From: Sebaldella termitidis ATCC 33386
GTDB taxonomy: Bacteria > Fusobacteriota > Fusobacteriia > Fusobacteriales > Leptotrichiaceae
Assembly (NCBI RefSeq): GCF_000024405.1
Contig: NC_013517.1
Span: 1,488,001-1,552,000 of the forward strand
DNA: 64,000 nt
Direction: 5' to 3'
The position numbers and the translations under genes are program-made. A model generated the notes under the pieces. It ran no database searches. It was not told the DNA's origin and saw only the letters and a program-made list of their open reading frames with translations. This document shows, piece by piece, positions 1-8,413 of this stretch (positions within the stretch are counted from its first letter, which is position 1; the number at the start of each line of letters is the position of its first letter).

Positions 1-1
1 T

Positions 2-529
2 GAGGGGGAATTCAATCCCGGAGAGCATTGTAAGTTCTGTAAAGCAAAAGCAAGCTGCAGAGCAAGAGCAGCAAATTATTTTACACTGGAAGCTCTGAAA
101 GAAAAAGGGCCGTTACTGACTAATGAAGAAAAAGCAGAAGCACTGCAAAGAGGTGCAGAACTTGATAAATGGCTTGGAGAATTGAAAGTCGAAATATTCT
201 CAGCTATCGAAAAAGGTGAAGAAGTAAAAGGCTGGAAAATTGTACAAGGCAGATCTGCAGGAAGAAAGTTCACAGATACAGATGCAGCCGTGGGGAAACT
301 AAAAGAACACGGGATCGCAGAAGAACTATTATATGAAAGAAAAATGTTAACTGTACCACAAATGGAAACAGTGATTGGAAAGAAAGACTTTAAGGAATGG
401 GTTGGTGATATGGTTGAAACTATTCCGGGAAAACCAACATTAGCACCTGAAAGTGATAAAAGAGAAGCTATAAGTAAAAGAAAATCTAAAGATGTATTTA
501 GTGTGATAAGTAACGAAAATAATATATAA
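2..529 (+). CDS. DUF2800 phage nuclease-like protein, 5' partial
   Basis: The frame is open from base 2 to the stop at 529, so the gene enters from the left edge; the first ATG-like position inside the window (182) is not the real start. The visible part begins with a cysteine cluster (C-x2-C-x6-C, in HCKFCKAKASC) followed by a helical tail. This is the C-terminal pattern of DUF2800, a RecB/Cas4-like PD-(D/E)XK family found in phage replication modules, where the cysteines may hold an Fe-S cluster. The catalytic part lies outside the window. The next gene follows after 19 bases with its own ribosome site, and the DUF2800-DUF2815-polymerase order is a common phage arrangement. Family assignment is from recall of the pattern, not a search. 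Confidence 0.75.
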   Translation, partial: EGEFNPGEHCKFCKAKASCRARAANYFTLEALKEKGPLLTNEEKAEALQRGAELDKWLGELKVEIFSAIEKGEEVKGWKIVQGRSAGRKFTDTDAAVGKLKEHGIAEELLYERKMLTVPQMETVIGKKDFKEWVGDMVETIPGKPTLAPESDKREAISKRKSKDVFSVISNENNI

Positions 530-548
530 AAAAAAGGAGAGATAAATT

Positions 549-1136
549 ATGAATTTAAAGAAAACAGAAGCAGTAACAGGTAAAGTGAGATTGAATTTTC
601 CGGCGTTATTTACGCCTGTAGCAATGGATAAAAACAAACCAGAGGATAAAAAATATGGTTGCCAGATTCTAGTACCAAAATCGGATAAAGCAACAATGGA
701 CAGATTAAAAGCTGCAATTGATGAAGCTGTAAAGTCAGGAATAAGCGGAGCATGGGGCGGCGTAACACCTGCAATTATACATAAACCCGTTCATGACGGT
801 GACGGGACAAAACCTGTATCAGGTGAATCGTATGGTGATGAATGCAAAGATCATTATGTATTAAATGCAACAGCTAATGTAAATTATCCACCGGATGTAG
901 TTGACACACAACTAAATCCTATCTTAAATCAATCGGAAATTTATTCAGGTGTGTATGCAAGAGTGCTGTTAAACTTTTATCCTTACAATTATCAGGGGAA
1001 AAAAGGTATCGGTGTAAGTATTGGAAATGTTCAAAAAATAGCCGATGGAACTCCATTAGGCGGAGCTCCTAAAAAGTCCGCTGATGTATTTGGTGAAGTG
1101 AAATATGATGATTTGACAGGAGAAGTAATAGTATAA
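549..1136 (+). CDS. DUF2815 phage ssDNA-binding protein
   Basis: This 195-residue protein matches the DUF2815 family, described as single-stranded DNA-binding proteins of phage replication. The opening (TGKVRLNFPALFTPVAMD), the GCQILVPKSD strand and the acidic tail ending in LTGEVIV fit the family in length and layout. It would coat unwound DNA for the polymerase encoded next. The ATG at 549 has an AAAGGAGAG ribosome site 5 to 12 bases upstream. It sits between the DUF2800 gene and the DNA polymerase, which supports a replication role. Which strand or substrate it protects cannot be told from sequence. Confidence 0.8.
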   Translation: MNLKKTEAVTGKVRLNFPALFTPVAMDKNKPEDKKYGCQILVPKSDKATMDRLKAAIDEAVKSGISGAWGGVTPAIIHKPVHDGDGTKPVSGESYGDECKDHYVLNATANVNYPPDVVDTQLNPILNQSEIYSGVYARVLLNFYPYNYQGKKGIGVSIGNVQKIADGTPLGGAPKKSADVFGEVKYDDLTGEVIV

Positions 1137-1192
1137 AAATACAACATAGGAGCGGCTAAATTTTGGCCGTTCTTAGTTTTAAGGAGATAGGA

Positions 1193-3161
1193 ATGAATCA
1201 TTTAAATATAGATATAGAAACATACAGCTCTGTAGATATAAAAACTTCTGGAGCATATAAGTATGCCCAAAGTGGAGATTTTGAAATACTTCTGTTTGCA
1301 TATTCCTTAAATAACAGTCCTGTTAAAATAGTAGATCTTACTCAGGGTGAAAAAACTCCTAATGAAATTATAAAACTTTTGAATGACCCTGACTGCACAA
1401 AGCATGCATATAATGCAGCTTTTGAGTGGTGGTGTCTGAATCAGGCTGGATATGAAACAGATATAAATCAATGGCAATGTACTATGATTCAGGGATTATA
1501 TTGTGGGTATCCTGCAGGACTGGAACAGATAGGAAAGGCTCTTAAATTACCACAGGATAAAGCAAAGTTGACTACTGGGAAAGCACTAATAAAATATTTC
1601 TGTGTTCCATGCAAATCCACAAAAGTAAACGGTGGAAGATTACGGAATTTGCCACATCATGAGCCTGAGAAATGGCAGATATTTAAAGATTATTGTGTAC
1701 AGGATGTAGTCACAGAAATGGAGGTACTACGATATTTTGAAGAGTTTCAAGTACCTGAAAAAGAATGGGAATTATGGAGATTTGATGTTTTGATGAACTC
1801 AGAAGGTGTAAAGATAGACAGGCAGATGGTAGGAAATGCTTTATACATAGATAGTAAAGTATCAGCTGATTTACAGGAAGAAGCAAAAAGATTAACAGGT
1901 CTCTCTAACCCTAACAGTACAGCACAGCTTAAACCTTGGTTAATTGATAGTGGTCTTGATATAGACAATTTACAAAAAGGCACAGTATCAGAATTACTAG
2001 AAACTACAGATGGCGAAGTCAAAAGAGTTCTTGAAATAAGGCAGGAATTGTCCAAAACCAGTACTAAAAAGTATGTAGCGATGAGAGAAGGAGCCGGATC
2101 AGATGATCGTGTAAGAGGGCTGTTACAGTTCTATGGAGCCAATAGAACTGGGAGGTGGGCCAGGACGTTTAGTTCAAGTTCAAAATTTACCTCGTAATTA
2201 TTTAGATACACTCAATACAGCAAGAGAACTTGTGAAAAGTAGTGATCTTGATACTTTAGAACTATTTTATGGGAATATTCCGGATACATTAAGCCAGCTC
2301 ATCAGGACGGCTTTCATACCAGAAGCCGGAAAAAAGTTTATAGTAGCAGACTTTTCTGCTATTGAGGCAAGAGTCATAGCATGGTTAGCAGGAGAGGAAT
2401 GGCGACAGAATGTATTCAGAACACACGGGAAAATATACGAGGCATCAGCCTCACAGATGTTCGGGGTCCCTTTAGAGAAAATAGTAAAAGGTAATAAAGA
2501 GTATGAATTAAGACAAAAGGGAAAAATAGCAGAATTGGCACTTGGTTATGGCGGCAGTGTGGGAGCATTAAAAGCTATGGGAGCTGACAAAATGGGACTA
2601 AATGATGATGAACTTCAAGACATAGTAAATAGATGGAGAGCATCAAATAAAAGAATCTATGACTTGTGGCAGCAATTAGGCGGTGCTGCAGTGTATGTAA
2701 TTGAGAATAGGGAGGCAGTAAATATAAAAGGCTTAATACTGGCATATGAATATGATTTTATATCAGGTCTTGATTTTATGACTATAAAACTACCAAGTGG
2801 AAGAAAATTATATTATGCATCACCGGGAACAACACTAAGTAAATGGAATACAACTGCTATAACTTATAAAGGCGTAAATCAAACTACGAGGAAGTGGGAA
2901 ACACAGGAAAGTTATGGCGGAAAACTTGTGGAGAATGTGACGCAGGCTATTGCACGGGACTGTTTGGCAGAAAGCTTACTACGAATAAAAAATGCCGGAT
3001 ATAAGACAGTTATGCATATACATGATGAAATAGTAGTCGAGGCAGAAGAAAGTGTCACAGTAGACGAATTATGCAATATAATGGGACAGGATATCGACTG
3101 GGCTCCGGGACTTTTACTAAGAGCGGACGGTTTTGAAAGTTATTATTATAAGAAGGACTAA
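1193..3161 (+). pseudogene. Family A phage DNA polymerase, broken by a one-base frameshift
   Basis: Two overlapping frames encode halves of one protein. The first (1193-2197) starts at an ATG with a good AAGGAGA site and carries the 3'-5' exonuclease motif DIETYS at residues 7-12. A TTG 30 bases upstream lacks a proper ribosome site and is rejected. The second (readable from about 2162 to 3161) carries polymerase motif A (DFSAIEARV), motif B (RQKGKIAELALGYGG) and motif C (HDEIV). The protein reads smoothly across the joint as GANRTGRWA-GRLVQVQNLP only if one base is dropped near 2160-2162. Every catalytic motif is otherwise present, so the lesion looks recent, or is a sequencing error or a recoding site. 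Intact length would be about 655 residues. Confidence 0.85.
2151..2170 (+). other. Frameshift site in the DNA polymerase gene
   Basis: The sequence GGTGGGCCAGGACG gives W-A-R-T in the upstream frame, which then stops at 2197. Dropping one base of the CC pair at 2160-2161 gives TGG GCA GGA CGT (W-A-G-R) and joins the two frames. Moving from the first to the second frame needs a +1 shift. No RF2-like stop codon or rare-codon context is seen at the joint, so mutation or read error is more likely than programmed recoding. Confidence 0.75.
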
Positions 3162-3219
3162 AAAAAGCCCTGAAAAGGGCTTGAAAGCTAGAATAGATAC
3201 TAATAGTTTCTTATTGTAC
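3160..3219 (-). ncRNA. Candidate small RNA 1, minus strand, own promoter and terminator
   Basis: On the minus strand a TTGACA box (3249-3254), a 17-base spacer and a TATATT box (3226-3231) point to a start near 3219. About 40 bases later lies AAGCCCT-loop-AGGGCTT (3165-3182) followed by a T run (3160-3166), a textbook intrinsic terminator. The predicted RNA is about 60 nt and contains no start codon, so it would be non-coding. It lies just behind the polymerase stop codon, antisense to the phage transcript. Its 5' half resembles that of the second unit at 3261-3317. Transcription is inferred only. Confidence 0.45.
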
Positions 3220-3225
3220 GGACAT

Positions 3226-3254
3226 AATATAGCACATATTTATGAAAGTGTCAA
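3226..3254 (-). promoter_or_regulatory. Promoter for small RNA 1 (TTGACA-17-TATATT)
   Basis: Read on the minus strand, a perfect -35 box TTGACA is followed after 17 bases by TATATT, five of six matches to the -10 consensus. No minus-strand gene lies downstream before the terminator at 3160-3182. Confidence 0.55.
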
Positions 3255-3260
3255 CTATAT

Positions 3261-3317
3261 AAAAAGGGCAGCTTTTAATTGCTGCCTCTGAATAAAAAAT
3301 TATTACTTTCTTCTAGC
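3261..3317 (-). ncRNA. Candidate small RNA 2, minus strand, own promoter and terminator
   Basis: A minus-strand TTGTAT box (3347-3352), 17-base spacer and perfect TATAAT (3324-3329) predict a start near 3317. The hairpin GGCAGC-loop-GCTGCC (3267-3286) followed by five T (3261-3265) ends the transcript after about 57 nt. The A-rich 5' part, AAGAAAGTAATAA followed by TATTC, resembles the matching part of unit 1 (AAGAAACTATTAG then TATTC), so the pair looks like a tandem duplication. It lies antisense to the leader of the small gene at 3387 and could regulate it, but that is speculation. Confidence 0.45.
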
Positions 3318-3323
3318 ATGTCA

Positions 3324-3352
3324 ATTATACCAAATTTAAAATTGTTATACAA
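3324..3352 (-). promoter_or_regulatory. Promoter for small RNA 2 (TTGTAT-17-TATAAT)
   Basis: On the minus strand TTGTAT and a consensus TATAAT are separated by 17 bases. The only transcription unit it can serve is the short RNA ending at 3261. Confidence 0.55.
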
Positions 3353-3386
3353 GATATTTTTGAAAAAAAAATTGGAGGTATTAAAA

Positions 3387-3614
3387 ATGTTAAGTAATTT
3401 AAGTGAAGATTATACAAAGAAATTAGACATAATAAAGAATCATTTCGCGGAAGTGCATCAGAAGGTAAAATTGTTGGAAGAATTGGAAGAGGTAGATAAC
3501 GAATTCTGGAATTTTAAATATGGGATTACCGAAATAGACATAATTTTAGAAGATCTGAAAAACAAAGATCAGAAGATTATTAACATATTGAATGAAATAG
3601 CAGATTGCTTATAG
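3387..3614 (+). CDS. Small acidic helical phage protein of unknown function
   Basis: This 75-residue protein starts at an ATG with a TTGGAGG site nine bases upstream. An in-frame extension back to 3279 is rejected because it runs through a terminator hairpin and promoter boxes and has no ribosome site. The product is rich in Glu, Lys and Leu and should be almost wholly helical (HQKVKLLEELEEVDNEFW), probably a short coiled coil. No family was recognised. It lies in the replication part between the broken polymerase and the primase-helicase, opposite the two candidate small RNAs. Confidence 0.6.
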   Translation: MLSNLSEDYTKKLDIIKNHFAEVHQKVKLLEELEEVDNEFWNFKYGITEIDIILEDLKNKDQKIINILNEIADCL

Positions 3615-3630
3615 TTATATTTTATATGAT

Positions 3631-3810
3631 ATGGAATCAGAAGTATTGGAAATAGCAAGACAGAAAATAGACAGGACATTGGAAAGAATAGAATCAGGAT
3701 ATTATGATTCTTGTCCTGAATGTAATGGGAAAGGGTCAATAAGATTACCCTATGGGCGAACCCATACATTATGTAAAAAGTGTAAAGGAACAGGGCGAAA
3801 GGAGAAATAA
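3631..3810 (+). CDS. Small zinc-finger protein with DnaJ-like CxxCxGxG repeats
   Basis: A 59-residue frame starts at ATG 3631 and ends where the next gene begins (TAA at 3808-3810, ATG at 3811). The C-terminal half has CPECNGKG and CKKCKGTG, two copies of the CxxCxGxG motif of the DnaJ central zinc finger, which would bind one zinc ion. The N-terminal half is a charged helix. There is no J domain. The ribosome site is weak, so translation may depend on the gene before it. Such small zinc proteins are common in phage early regions; partner and substrate are unknown. Confidence 0.6.
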   Translation: MESEVLEIARQKIDRTLERIESGYYDSCPECNGKGSIRLPYGRTHTLCKKCKGTGRKEK

Positions 3811-6231
3811 ATGGAGAACAACAGGGATATAGTGATCAGTACTGGTAACAGCAGAAAGTCAATAGACTGGAAAACGGAAGTAATGAAGTGGTCTGATTTT
3901 GTTAATAAAATAAAAACACCGGTTCGTACTGATGAAACTTTAGAAGACTTTCTGGCGATGAGAAAACCGGATCAGGATGAATTGAAAGACGTCGGAGGTT
4001 TTGTAGGCGGGAAGCTTAAAGAAGGTAAGAGAAGAAATGTAAATATATTATCAAGGGACCTTGTAACTCTTGATTTGGATAATATAGAGTCCGGGAAAAC
4101 ACAGGAAGTATTAAAAAGAATAAGTGGTCTTAATATCGGATATGCCGTATATTCAACAAGAAAACATTCAGATTATCAGCCAAGATTAAGAGTAATTATC
4201 CCTGTTGACCGCAGTATGACTTCTGATGAATATGAACCGGTGGCAAGAAAATTAGGAAATATGATAGGAATAGGGCTGTGTGATCCTACCACTTTTGAAG
4301 TAGCAAGATTGATGTTCTGGCCGAGCTGTAGTTCTGACAGTATTTATATTAACGAACATGAAGATAAGCCTTTTATAAAGGTTGACTGGGTATTATCTCA
4401 ATATAATGACTGGAAAGATGTTACAGAGTGGCCACAAGTTCCGGGTTATGACAAGGTTAGGGAAAATCAGGTAAAAAAGCAACAGGACCCTACTGAAAAA
4501 GGCGGAGTAATAGGGGCTTTCTGTAAAGTATTTAATATATATGAGGCAATAGAAAGATTTATACCTGATAGTTATGAAATATGTGATGTAAAAGACCGGT
4601 TAACTTATACCGGTGGGTCAACTTACGGCGGGGCAGTAGTCTATGATGATAAATTTGTATATTCTCATCATGCAACGGATCCGGCAGGGCAAACTTTATG
4701 TAACGCTTTTGATTTAGTAAGACTCCATAAATTTGGTGCTCTTGATGAAGAAGCAAAAGAATTGACACCTAATGGAAAATTACCGTCCTCTGTTGAGATG
4801 CGTAAACTGGCACATGGAATTGATGAGGTTAACAATCTTATGATGCAGGAGAAATATCAAAAAGCTGTAGATAATTTTGATGTAGTTGAAAACAAAGAAA
4901 TGGATACATCATGGATAAAACAGCTGATAAGAGATAAGAATGGCAAGATTGAAAGTACAATAAAAAATATAGAAATAATATTGGAAAATGACCCCTACTT
5001 AAAAGGGAAAATTACTTTAGATGAGTTTGCTAACAGAAGTCTGGTGTTAGGAAAACTTCCTTGGGATCATTCAGAAGTTTTTGAGCCCAGAGAGTGGGAA
5101 GATGCCGACGACAGTGGTCTTAGAAGTTATTTAGAAACAGTACACGGCATAGTAGGAATGAATAAAATTTATGATGCCTTGATGCTTGTGACGAAAAAAT
5201 ATAAATCAAATGAAGTAAAAGATTACCTTGAAAGTTTAGTATGGGACGGGGTGTCCCGTCTTGAAACCTTACTAATAGATTATTTCGGAGTAGCTGATAA
5301 TTCTTATACAAGACAAGTTATGAAAGTATCTTTAACAGCAGCTGTAGCAAGAGCGGTAGGAAAAGGAGTGAAGTGGGATTATACGCCGATAATATACGGT
5401 CCTCAGGGGAAATATAAAACATGGTTTTTCGAAATATTGGGTAGTAAGTGGTTTAATAACAGCCTTGGAAATTTTGACGGGAAAGAAGCAGCTATAACAA
5501 TTCAGGGCTCTTGGATAGTAGAACTTGGAGAACTGGCGAGTATGGCTAAATCAGAGCTGAATGCAATAAAACTCTTTCTTACCAAAAGAGAGGATATATA
5601 CAGAGAACCCTTTGGGAGAAGAACGGGAAAACACCCAAGAAGATGTGTATTTTTTGGAACAACTAATGACTGGGAATTTTTAAGGGATAGAACAGGAGAT
5701 CGAAGATTTTGGCCAGTTGTAATTTTAGAGACTGAGCCTACAAAAGTAGTGCCTGTAGATTTACCAAAAGAACTGGATCAGATATGGGCAGAGGCATATT
5801 TTAACTATTCGGTAATGGGTCTTAAGCTCGATTTAGAAGGAGACGAAGCTAAAGCCATAGCTTTAGAAATGCAGCAACAGCATAGTGAGAGCAGTCCATT
5901 AGAAGGTATGATAACAGAATTTTTAGAAAAAGAAATACCAGAAGACTGGCAACGGAAAACAGTAAAACAGAGAAGAGATTATTTTAATAGCGGTATGGAG
6001 CCAGTTAAAGATAATACAAAAAAATATATAAAACGAGATAGAATATGCGCCTTAGAGATATGGAATGAATGTTTTGGCAGAGATCCGGGAAGTTTGAAAA
6101 GATTTAATACAAAAGAGATAAACGATATACTTGCCAATAATCCAGCATGGGAGAGAGGGAAAAAAGCAATAAGATTTGGAGAGTATGGAGTGCAAAAAGG
6201 TTTTAAAAAGAAAGATGATATCAAGAAATAA
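3811..6231 (+). CDS. VapE-type primase-helicase
   Basis: This 806-residue protein combines an N-terminal primase-like region with a C-terminal virulence-associated E (VapE) helicase domain. The N-terminal 200 residues have TLDLDN near residue 88 and YSTRKH followed by PRLRVIIP, as in archaeo-eukaryotic-type primases. Near residue 530 there is a P-loop variant, GPQGKYKT, then WIVELGEL (Walker B-like) and GTTNDWEFLRDRTGDRRFWPV, the VapE signature with an arginine finger. It probably primes and unwinds phage DNA at the origin. The repeat-rich non-coding block directly downstream is the natural candidate for that origin. The ATG overlaps the AAGGAGAAATAA end of the previous gene. Confidence 0.88.
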   Translation: MENNRDIVISTGNSRKSIDWKTEVMKWSDFVNKIKTPVRTDETLEDFLAMRKPDQDELKDVGGFVGGKLKEGKRRNVNILSRDLVTLDLDNIESGKTQEVLKRISGLNIGYAVYSTRKHSDYQPRLRVIIPVDRSMTSDEYEPVARKLGNMIGIGLCDPTTFEVARLMFWPSCSSDSIYINEHEDKPFIKVDWVLSQYNDWKDVTEWPQVPGYDKVRENQVKKQQDPTEKGGVIGAFCKVFNIYEAIERFIPDSYEICDVKDRLTYTGGSTYGGAVVYDDKFVYSHHATDPAGQTLCNAFDLVRLHKFGALDEEAKELTPNGKLPSSVEMRKLAHGIDEVNNLMMQEKYQKAVDNFDVVENKEMDTSWIKQLIRDKNGKIESTIKNIEIILENDPYLKGKITLDEFANRSLVLGKLPWDHSEVFEPREWEDADDSGLRSYLETVHGIVGMNKIYDALMLVTKKYKSNEVKDYLESLVWDGVSRLETLLIDYFGVADNSYTRQVMKVSLTAAVARAVGKGVKWDYTPIIYGPQGKYKTWFFEILGSKWFNNSLGNFDGKEAAITIQGSWIVELGELASMAKSELNAIKLFLTKREDIYREPFGRRTGKHPRRCVFFGTTNDWEFLRDRTGDRRFWPVVILETEPTKVVPVDLPKELDQIWAEAYFNYSVMGLKLDLEGDEAKAIALEMQQQHSESSPLEGMITEFLEKEIPEDWQRKTVKQRRDYFNSGMEPVKDNTKKYIKRDRICALEIWNECFGRDPGSLKRFNTKEINDILANNPAWERGKKAIRFGEYGVQKGFKKKDDIKK

Positions 6232-6718
6232 TATTTAGAAATGGTTAAAAATATAAGATTTATGTGTAACTTTCTATGTAACTAACTAGGTATTTTAATG
6301 AATTTTAAACCATATTAAGCAAATTAAGTAATACCTAAAATGTAACTTTCTGTGTAACTTACTAGTGATTTTAATTGAAAATAAATGATTTTAAGCAAAT
6401 TAAGCATTGAAAAAATGTAACTTTCTAAAGTTACAACTGGGTAGAAAGTTACAAATTGCTTGTAACCTCAAATTAGAAAGTTACATGAAAGTTACAGTAG
6501 AAAGTTACAGCTTTAATATAGTAATATCAGTATCTATAGAATATATGTAACTTTGTAACCTTATATTTATTAAAAGTATTGATTTAAGTATATTATGTAT
6601 ATTTAAGCAAATTATATATTTTGCTTAAATTGCTTAAATCCTTTATCTGAACATTCCATACGCGTGTACGTGTGAAAGTTACTAAATAGAAAAATAATTT
6701 TTTGAGGAGACATTTGAA
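6232..6718. other. Iteron-like non-coding block, candidate phage replication origin
   Basis: This 487-bp gap has no gene but is packed with short repeats. GTAACTTTCT or its core runs forward at 6266, 6342 and 6417, with shorter GTAACTT or GTAAC copies at 6278, 6354 and 6547. The reverse AGAAAGTTAC or GAAAGTTAC occurs at 6443, 6475, 6487, 6499 and 6674. Forward copies dominate the left and reverse copies the right. They meet in an inverted repeat, GTAACTTT-CT-AAAGTTAC, at 6417-6434. A second repeat, TTAAGCAAATTAAG, is found at 6315 and 6391, partly at 6603, and inverted near 6620-6637. The flanks are AT-rich. Lying between primase-helicase and nuclease/helicase genes, it fits an iteron origin or initiator-binding region. 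Confidence 0.6.
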
Positions 6719-7051
6719 ATGTTTAAAAATGAATTAAAAGAAAAAGATATTGAAAAATATTTGAGAGATGAGATAAAAAAAGTCGGAGGCATTGCTTATA
6801 AATTTGTCAGCCCGGGGAATGCAGGAGTACCTGACAGACTGGTATTGTTGCCCGGAAGATGGTCGTTTTTTGTAGAATTGAAAGCTCCGGGGAAGAAGAC
6901 AAGAGCTGTACAAGACAGACAGATCAGAAAAATAAGAAATTTAGATTTTTCAGTTTTGATAATAGATTCAAAAAAACAGGTTGATGACTTAGTAAAAATG
7001 ATAAAACACCATTTAGGAGTTGATAAAAACAATGGAATTCATACCACATAA
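6719..7051 (+). CDS. VRR-NUC domain nuclease
   Basis: This 110-residue protein is a stand-alone VRR-NUC (virus-type replication-repair nuclease) domain of the PD-(D/E)XK fold. The core is visible: GVPDRLVLLPGR, then FVELKAPGK, giving the D and E-x-K catalytic residues, followed by a conserved Q in the RAVQDRQ helix. Its likely role is cutting branched or flap DNA in phage replication, together with the helicase encoded next. The start ATG at 6719 has a TGAGGAGA site about ten bases upstream. It overlaps the helicase gene by 20 bases, so the two are probably translated together. Confidence 0.88.
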   Translation: MFKNELKEKDIEKYLRDEIKKVGGIAYKFVSPGNAGVPDRLVLLPGRWSFFVELKAPGKKTRAVQDRQIRKIRNLDFSVLIIDSKKQVDDLVKMIKHHLGVDKNNGIHTT

Positions 7052-8408
7052 TTATCAAAAATATTGTATTGACAGGGCTGTATCAGATAAAAGCCTAGGA
7101 TTGTTGTTGGATATGGGACTTGGAAAAACAATAATAACGCTGACAGCAATAAACGAATTGATATACAGCAGGCTTGATGTAGACAGAGTTCTTGTAATAG
7201 CTCCAAAGAAAGTGGCTGAATCTACTTGGAGCAAAGAAATAGAAAAGTGGGAACACTTGAGATTATTAAGAGTTTCAAAAGTACTCGGGACTTTAAAACA
7301 AAGAATAAAGGCTCTGAATACTCCGGCGGATATCTATGTGATTAATCGTGAGAATGTACAATGGCTTGTGGAATATTATCAGAATTCATGGCCTTTCGAT
7401 ATGGTTGTAATAGACGAGCTGTCATCATTCAAAAATCACCAGTCCAAAAGATTCAAAAGTCTGAAACTGGTCCGGGATAAAATAAAAAGAATTATCGGGT
7501 TGACAGGAACACCGGCACCGAATGGATTAATTGATATATGGACTCAGATCTATTTGCTTGATAAAGGCGAAAGACTGGAAAGAAATATAACAGCTTTCCG
7601 GGAAAGATATTTTAATTATACAAGATATGGTGATCAAGCTTTTGGAACATATGATTTAAAAACAGGATCCGAGGATTCGATACAGAATAAAATATCCGAT
7701 ATCTGTATCAGCATGAAATCAGAGGATTATCTGGAATTACCAGATATAAATTACAACAGAATATCAGTCGAACTGGATACAAAGGCAAAGAAAGCTTACG
7801 ACGAATTGGAAAAAGAAATGATACTTGAATTAATCGAAACAGGAGAGACAATAGATGTGACCAGTGCAGCAGCTCTGACAAATAAGCTTTTACAACTTAG
7901 TAACGGAGCTGTGTATGATGAAGATAGAAAAGTGCATGAAGTTCATAATTGCAAGATAGAGGCTTTTATGGAGCTCGTAGAAGCTCTAAATGGTCAGCCT
8001 GCATTAGTTTTTTATTCTTTTCAACATGACAAGGACCGAATAAAAAAAGCTTTGTCAAAACTAAAATTGAGAGTCAGGGAGTTAAAGACAGATCAGGATG
8101 TGACAGACTGGAACAACAGAGAAATAGATATATTACTTTCCCATCCTGCAAGCAGTGCATATGGACTGAATTTGCAAAGAGGCGGAAATCATATAATCTG
8201 GTTTGGATTAAATTGGTCATTAGAACTTTATCAGCAGGCAAATAAAAGACTTCACAGACAAGGGCAAACTGAAAAAGTATTTATACATCACCTGATAACA
8301 GAAGGGACAAGAGATACTGATGTAATGGCAGCACTTGGAGATAAAGGAGACATTCAGGAATCTTTGTTAAATAGCCTGAAAGCAAGAATTGATAAGTATA
8401 GGAGATGA
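7032..8408 (+). CDS. SNF2-family DNA helicase/translocase
   Basis: The 458-residue product is a compact phage SNF2-type superfamily 2 helicase. Motif I (DMGLGKT) is near residue 30, motif II is IDEL near residue 128, motif III is LTGTPAPNG, and the C-terminal lobe ends with QANKRLHRQGQ (motif VI) and VFIHHLI. It should use ATP to move along or remodel DNA. ATG 7032 is preferred, with GGAG 12 bases upstream; a TTG at 7020 sits directly on that site. VRR-NUC followed by SNF2 helicase is a standard pair in Firmicute and Fusobacterial phages. Confidence 0.88.
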   Translation: MEFIPHNYQKYCIDRAVSDKSLGLLLDMGLGKTIITLTAINELIYSRLDVDRVLVIAPKKVAESTWSKEIEKWEHLRLLRVSKVLGTLKQRIKALNTPADIYVINRENVQWLVEYYQNSWPFDMVVIDELSSFKNHQSKRFKSLKLVRDKIKRIIGLTGTPAPNGLIDIWTQIYLLDKGERLERNITAFRERYFNYTRYGDQAFGTYDLKTGSEDSIQNKISDICISMKSEDYLELPDINYNRISVELDTKAKKAYDELEKEMILELIETGETIDVTSAAALTNKLLQLSNGAVYDEDRKVHEVHNCKIEAFMELVEALNGQPALVFYSFQHDKDRIKKALSKLKLRVRELKTDQDVTDWNNREIDILLSHPASSAYGLNLQRGGNHIIWFGLNWSLELYQQANKRLHRQGQTEKVFIHHLITEGTRDTDVMAALGDKGDIQESLLNSLKARIDKYRR

Positions 8409-8413
8409 TAAAA

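Noticed and set aside
1163-1192. TTG start for the polymerase 30 bases upstream of the chosen ATG
   Set aside because: The ATG at 1193 has AAGGAGA at good spacing and begins the conserved MNHLNIDIETYS sequence.
2151-2170. Programmed +1 recoding of the polymerase
   Set aside because: No stop codon or slow codon stands at the shift point and no stimulatory element is seen; a mutation or read error is simpler. Kept only as a possibility in the finding.
3279-3386. N-terminal extension of the small protein at 3387
   Set aside because: It would run through a terminator stem and promoter boxes, has no ribosome site, and differs in composition from the rest of the protein.
6232-6718. CRISPR array
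   Set aside because: Repeats are only 9-14 bases, occur in both directions and have irregular spacing; no cas genes are present.
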